Of a DNA stretch of 64,000 nt, positions 60,335 to 64,000 are shown piece after piece (within the stretch, counting starts at the first letter, position 1; every line of letters starts with the position of its first letter). The notes under the pieces were generated by a model that ran no database searches, was not told where the DNA came from, and saw nothing but the letters and a program-made list of their open reading frames with translations. Location: positions 372,001 through 436,000 of the forward strand of contig JACKCC010000008.1 of the NCBI GenBank assembly GCA_020634245.1, read 5' to 3'. A program made the position numbers and the translations under genes. This DNA is from Ardenticatenaceae bacterium (GTDB taxonomy: Bacteria; Chloroflexota; Anaerolineae; Promineifilales; Promineifilaceae).

Positions 60335-60537
60335 TATCTATCACTCCTTCATGGATGTTTTTCGTTGCGATTTGTTATAATCACATATTTTCACAATAAT
60401 TAACACATACACAATGGTAAGTCAAATAGTTTATTTTTATATTTGGGAATGTTGGGGATTATTGGAAATGATTTGAAAGTGGGGATTTGGGAATTACGGG
60501 ATTCAAAAAATCGACATACTCTAAATCCCCGCCTTTT

Positions 60538-61416
60538 TTAGATGGTGCTGCCCGTGAGAAGGTAGAAGCTGCGGGCACGGCCGTTTTGCCCCACGTTGTA
60601 CACAAAATCAGTTACAGTGTAGTTTTCGTGAAACAATTCTTCAAACAACTGACGGGTATGTTCGCGCCAGGCCAGCGCCAGACCAAAATCATGTTGTTTG
60701 ATGGCCTGGAAGTCGGCAGGAATCTCGACCAGCAGCAAATTAGCATCCGGCCTCAGCGGGTAACGCGGGGGGACGGGAAGACCCACGTCGTTAACTTTTG
60801 CTTCGTTGAGCAGAAATGCGCCGCTGTCGAGGAACATTTTTAAGGATAACGGCCGTCTCCCCTTCACCACCCGTCCGGCTACCCGATTGTTGGTAATCCA
60901 CCATTCCACTTCAAAGCGGTCGGTCGGCAGCCCGGCATTGATGCCTGACAATTCGCCATGAAAATTACGGTAGTAGGTATGGCAAACCGCGCCTAGCTTG
61001 CCGATGTTGAAACGGCCGTTTCTGCTCTCCAGCGGATCATACGTCCAGGTAATCAAACGCAGGCCGATAGTCATAGCAAAGTCGCGCTGAGCCAGCTTGA
61101 GCAGGTAGCCCACGTTTTGGCTTTGATATTCGGGCAAAACACCGGCTTCCACCGAATACAACTTAAGACGGGCAGCAGCTACCTGATCTTTACGGCCGTC
61201 ACCCGGCACCGTGCCAATAATGCCCAGGACGAATCCAATCAGTTTATCACCGTCAAAAGCGCCATACAGCATCCCACCATTGTGATGGATGGCATGAAGT
61301 ACATGAACCGGCGTCACTTCCAAATCGCCAATATTCCAGATGGTTTTTTGCAACTCTTCGACTTCGACCATTTCTGCCGGGGTGGTTAACGGCCGTACCC
61401 TGATTTCATCCTTCAT
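60538..61416 (-). CDS. GNAT-superfamily protein (COG3375 type)
   Basis: A 292-residue protein with an N-terminal GNAT fold: V-R-P-L-T-T-P-A-E-M...L-I-G-F-V-L-G-I, L-Y-S-V-E-A-G-V-L-P-E-Y-Q-S-Q-N-V-G-Y-L-L-K (acetyl-CoA loop), and I-T-W-T-Y-D-P-L-E-S-R-N-G-R-F-N-I-G-K-L-G-A, a block typical of the uncharacterised COG3375 group. The C-terminal half holds R-F-E-V-E-W-W-I and a domain of unknown role. The substrate is not known. Confidence 0.8.
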   Translation of the reverse strand: MKDEIRVRPLTTPAEMVEVEELQKTIWNIGDLEVTPVHVLHAIHHNGGMLYGAFDGDKLIGFVLGIIGTVPGDGRKDQVAAARLKLYSVEAGVLPEYQSQNVGYLLKLAQRDFAMTIGLRLITWTYDPLESRNGRFNIGKLGAVCHTYYRNFHGELSGINAGLPTDRFEVEWWITNNRVAGRVVKGRRPLSLKMFLDSGAFLLNEAKVNDVGLPVPPRYPLRPDANLLLVEIPADFQAIKQHDFGLALAWREHTRQLFEELFHENYTVTDFVYNVGQNGRARSFYLLTGSTI

Positions 61417-61433
61417 CCTTGCGCCTTCATCCT

Positions 61434-62174
61434 TTAATTAACATACCCTTGATAAATTTGCACGCCCCAAATCAGCATGATAATAGCCGCCACCGCCAGA
61501 TATTGGCCGTAAGGCAAGTAGGTGCGCGTATTAACTTTACGATTGACCAATAAAAGAATTAAGCTGGTCACGCCCCCCAAAAAGATAGCCAGCGTCAGGG
61601 CAAAAAAGATACGATGAAACCCCAACATCGCCCCCATCGCCAATGCCAGCTTGACATCCCCGTAACCCAGCGCACCGGGGCCAAACAACCGGGTCCCCAG
61701 CCAATAGGCAATGTAGAAAAACACAAAGCCAACGGCCGCACCAACCAGTGCCAGCTTCCAGTTATTCTGTTCCGGCGTGACGATGAAGCTGCCAGCCAGG
61801 GCTAGCGCCGTCGCCGGAAAAGTAACGACATTAAGGATGAGTTTGTTTTCCAGATCGATCACAATAACCAGGATGAGAATGGCGATGTAGATGCTGTTCA
61901 TCACCAGATTGCGCGGCTCGGGGATGAGGGTGGGCAGGAAGGCAAAGAGCACGGCCGTTCCCCCTTCCACCAGCCATTCCCGCTTACGAGTGGGTGCGCC
62001 ACAGTTGGCACACTTACGGCGGCTAAGGGCCAGGAAGCCCAATCCTTCATGAACGTGACCACATTGCAGGCAGAACGGCCGTTGCAGCCGCGCCCGTTCC
62101 GGCAGCGCATCAGCCAACACGTTTATGAATACGCCCACAATCAGGCCAATAAAAAGAAAAAGCAAATTCAGCAT
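61434..62174 (-). CDS. Prepilin peptidase (type IV leader peptidase, A24)
   Basis: A 246-residue membrane protein from the ATG at 62174. The N-terminal zinc-binding pairs C-L-Q-C and C-A-N-C, followed by about six membrane segments with the two catalytic aspartates (V-I-D-L-E-N-K and G-Y-G-D-V-K-L), are intact. It removes leader peptides from type IV pilins and methylates the new N-terminus. A TATAAT at 62181-62186 ends six bases before the ATG, with no ribosome site, so the transcript is probably leaderless. Confidence 0.9.
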   Translation of the reverse strand: MLNLLFLFIGLIVGVFINVLADALPERARLQRPFCLQCGHVHEGLGFLALSRRKCANCGAPTRKREWLVEGGTAVLFAFLPTLIPEPRNLVMNSIYIAILILVIVIDLENKLILNVVTFPATALALAGSFIVTPEQNNWKLALVGAAVGFVFFYIAYWLGTRLFGPGALGYGDVKLALAMGAMLGFHRIFFALTLAIFLGGVTSLILLLVNRKVNTRTYLPYGQYLAVAAIIMLIWGVQIYQGYVN

Positions 62175-62180
62175 GAACGA

Positions 62181-62186
62181 ATTATA
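62181..62186 (-). promoter_or_regulatory. -10 box of a leaderless transcript (prepilin peptidase)
   Basis: TATAAT on the minus strand followed by TCGTTC and ATG, placing the start of transcription at or next to the start codon. No convincing -35 box. Confidence 0.55.
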
Positions 62187-62187
62187 G

Positions 62188-62257
62188 CCGTGAAACGTGA
62201 TGCGCGAAACGGGAAGTACATATGACAAATGACGTTTGACGCATGACGTTTCACGTA
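62188..62257. repeat. Word-repeat hairpin element (CGTGAAACGTGATGCG type)
   Basis: GTGAAACGTGATGCGCGAAACG followed by the inverted iterated words ATGACAAATGACGTTTGACG and CATGACGTTTCACG. Almost the same word as at 43391-43448. Confidence 0.65.
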
Positions 62258-62268
62258 TCAAGTTTGGC

Positions 62269-63372
62269 TTACGGTTTCATAATTGCCGGCAGATAAACAT
62301 TCGACACTTCTGGCACAACCCACAACACCACCGGAATTTCGGCTGGGCTGCCAACTACATCGGCCGCCGATGAAATCGTTAGGGTATTGGTGTACGTACC
62401 ACTTAAATAGCCGGTGCTGTCTAGGATTATCGCCAAATTCTGACCAGCATCCCCTTCAGCCATGCTCAAAACAGGCGTAATGGTTCCGGCCGTATCCAAA
62501 GAAGCTGTCCAGGTAAAACCGGCCGTCAAATCAATGACAACCGTTTGGGTAACAACTCTAGGAATATCATCATCTGCCAACACACCAATTTGTGAAGTCT
62601 GAATCTGCATTTGCGGTACAGTCAAGGTGGCATTGTCCCAGTAAACATCATTATGCTTGACCGGAATATTTGGCCGCGAATACAAAAAAACAGTAATGGT
62701 ATCCGCCTGCGCCGCAGCCTCGACAGCAAACAAACCAAACAAATCGTACTGTTTACGTTCGTCACTCCAGATGATATCCGGACTGGTCCAATCCGTACCG
62801 CCGGTAGGATCAATGCCGACTTTTTGGAACAGTTCACCATTGTCCGGGTCAGGATCGCTGTACCAGTCGGTGCTGGTCCTGGCCGACCAGGAATGACCGT
62901 AGACACTAAAGCAGTACAGGCCGCCGGGCACGGCCGTTACCTGCTGATACGCCCCGCCTTCATGCGTACTCCAAAACGAAAAATAATGCAGCGACCGGTC
63001 ACCGCTCATCACACGGTCAGGGTTAACTTGATCTGGCGTGGAAGCAGTGTACTCCGGCATAATGTTGATCCAGGTCTCTGGGCGAGGATCATCACGCCAG
63101 TAAGGCGCCCAACCGGCCGGCATTTGCGCTCGTTCGCAGGTTTGATTAGGCATCAACGGATCCCAGGTCTGACAGTCGGGGTGGCCGGGTGGCGGCATAA
63201 TGTAAGTCGTGTACTCACCCTCGAAATCGGGATTGGTAAGGAGATTGGTGCCAAGGCAGCCTGGCTGACTCGGAGCCGTTTCCTCTGCCCATGTTCCACT
63301 GACCTGCACTACGCCACTAACCAGGCTCATCACCACCAACATGACCACAATAACCAAACTAACGCGTTTCAT
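62269..63372 (-). CDS. Secreted protein with binding-like domain and Chloroflexota-type tail
   Basis: A 367-residue exported protein from the ATG at 63372 (GAGG upstream). After a signal peptide (V-I-V-V-M-L-V-V-M-S-L-V) comes N-L-L-T-N-P-D-F-E-G-E-Y, typical of carbohydrate-binding-like beta sandwiches (about 45-255), then a BACON/Ig-like domain (about 265-360: W-T-A-S-L-D-T-A-G, Y-L-S-G-T-Y-T-N-T-L-T-I-S-S). It ends V-Y-L-P-A-I-M-K-P, a tail very common on secreted Anaerolineae proteins. No catalytic motif is seen. Confidence 0.75.
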   Translation of the reverse strand: MKRVSLVIVVMLVVMSLVSGVVQVSGTWAEETAPSQPGCLGTNLLTNPDFEGEYTTYIMPPPGHPDCQTWDPLMPNQTCERAQMPAGWAPYWRDDPRPETWINIMPEYTASTPDQVNPDRVMSGDRSLHYFSFWSTHEGGAYQQVTAVPGGLYCFSVYGHSWSARTSTDWYSDPDPDNGELFQKVGIDPTGGTDWTSPDIIWSDERKQYDLFGLFAVEAAAQADTITVFLYSRPNIPVKHNDVYWDNATLTVPQMQIQTSQIGVLADDDIPRVVTQTVVIDLTAGFTWTASLDTAGTITPVLSMAEGDAGQNLAIILDSTGYLSGTYTNTLTISSAADVVGSPAEIPVVLWVVPEVSNVYLPAIMKP

Positions 63373-63630
63373 CAATAACCTCACATGGCTTGAATTGAGC
63401 AAGGCGTGCGATTAAAGGATTGACCAAGAAAAATCCTCGAATCTCCCAATCCTCGCTTCCCGTTTTTTACGTTACCCCAATTTACCAGAAATAGGTGTTC
63501 GATGACGTAAAAAGCAGGTATGATAATAAAATCCTCAGGTAGAACATCCGCTGTTCCCGCGAATTGTTCTTCTCATTGTGGAAGAGGAAAAGCAAGAAGT
63601 CGATAGGAAAATCGCATTAGGAGAAGAAAA

Positions 63631-64000
63631 ATGAACCGCTTGGCACGAATAGGTCTCATCATTGTTGGCATCCTGCTCGTTATTGTCGTGGCTGGTGCTA
63701 TTACGTTGACGGTTATCATAAGACGGCCGTTTCCCGAAACCGACGGCACCCTCACCCTTAACGGGCTGCAAGACAAAGTAGAAGTGTACCGCGACGAATA
63801 CGGTATCCCCCACATCTACGCCCAAAATGAAGCCGATTTATTCTTTGCCCAGGGCTATGTTACTGCCCAGGACCGCTTCTGGCAGATGGAATTTTGGCGG
63901 CACGTCGGCCAGGGCCGCATCTCCGAAATCGTTGGCGAGGCGACGTTGGACAGCGACAAATTCATCCGCAACATGGGCTGGAACCGCATGGCCCAAACCA
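63631..64000 (+). CDS. Penicillin acylase family protein (S45), N-terminal part
   Basis: Reading from the ATG at 63631 (AGGAGAAG upstream) is open to the window's right edge (123 codons). An N-terminal membrane segment (I-G-L-I-I-V-G-I-L-L-V-I-V-V) is followed by V-Y-R-D-E-Y-G-I-P-H-I-Y-A, then F-A-Q-G-Y-V-T-A-Q-D-R-F-W-Q-M-E, the standard start of penicillin-amidase-type N-terminal nucleophile hydrolases. These cut amides such as beta-lactams or acyl-homoserine lactones. The catalytic Ser of the beta chain is beyond the window. Confidence 0.9.
   Translation, partial: MNRLARIGLIIVGILLVIVVAGAITLTVIIRRPFPETDGTLTLNGLQDKVEVYRDEYGIPHIYAQNEADLFFAQGYVTAQDRFWQMEFWRHVGQGRISEIVGEATLDSDKFIRNMGWNRMAQT

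Overview
The window looks like a chromosomal piece of a filamentous or environmental member of the Chloroflexota, probably class Anaerolineae. This rests on secreted proteins ending in a Y-L-P-A-I-M-K type tail, GH16/Calx-beta/parallel beta-helix secreted proteins, ISAs1-type insertion sequences, the general gene repertoire, and a very dense iterated palindrome (ACGGCCGT, about 105-110 exact copies counted by eye, roughly one per 600 bp). The taxonomic assignment is inference; there is no rRNA in the window.

Region 1 (1-17.6 kb, almost all minus strand) reads as a beta-1,3-glucan (laminarin-like) utilisation locus. It holds a LacI-type regulator with nearby palindromic operators, a sugar ABC transporter (binding lipoprotein and two permeases), an SDR dehydrogenase coupled to a GH16 lipoprotein, a 1,679-residue secreted multidomain GH16 protein, a large disaccharide/oligosaccharide phosphorylase-like protein, and the start of a GH3 beta-glucosidase that runs off the left edge. 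A protein with a C-terminal death-like effector-associated domain (EAD) sits between the last two. A broken enolase-superfamily gene lies under the SDR gene's 5' end.

Region 2 (17.6-34 kb) is housekeeping and mixed: ComM-type AAA ATPase, a hybrid REC-GAF-GAF-PAS-histidine kinase, urocanate hydratase, a methyltransferase, a HAD phosphatase, a polyprenol/phytol-kinase-like membrane protein, a PfkB kinase, a tightly coupled three-gene operon with two membrane SPFH proteins and a TPR protein, tRNA-Val(GAC), two tandem glycerophosphodiester phosphodiesterases, and an ISAs1-family insertion sequence with clear 10-bp target duplications.

Region 3 (34-48.5 kb) has a chelatase AAA ATPase followed in the -1 frame by a VWA domain across an A-run (a likely frameshift chlD gene), dnaN, two paralogous double-DinB proteins, a second ISAs1-type IS that has cut off the 3' end of a class III adenylate cyclase gene, NDH-2, a phasin/phasin/PhaR polyhydroxyalkanoate-granule cluster with a shared operator-like inverted repeat, and a CoxG-like plus XdhC pair.

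Region 4 (48.5-64 kb) has a WD40 lipoprotein, a PabB-PabC fusion, a DMT transporter, an enolase-superfamily racemase/OSBS coupled to proC, a degenerate receiver protein, an internally duplicated membrane protein, a copper-delivery trio (Sco1, FixH/YtkA-like, PCuAC), a GNAT protein, a prepilin peptidase, a secreted protein and the start of a penicillin acylase family protein.

Two non-coding themes cut across the window. One is the ACGGCCGT palindrome, read in proteins as T-A-V, N-G-R or R-P and absent from some segments, including the transporter operon and both IS elements. The other is a set of intergenic, sometimes in-gene, hairpin elements, each built from imperfect repeats of its own short word followed by the same word inverted. 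Both deserve a second look.
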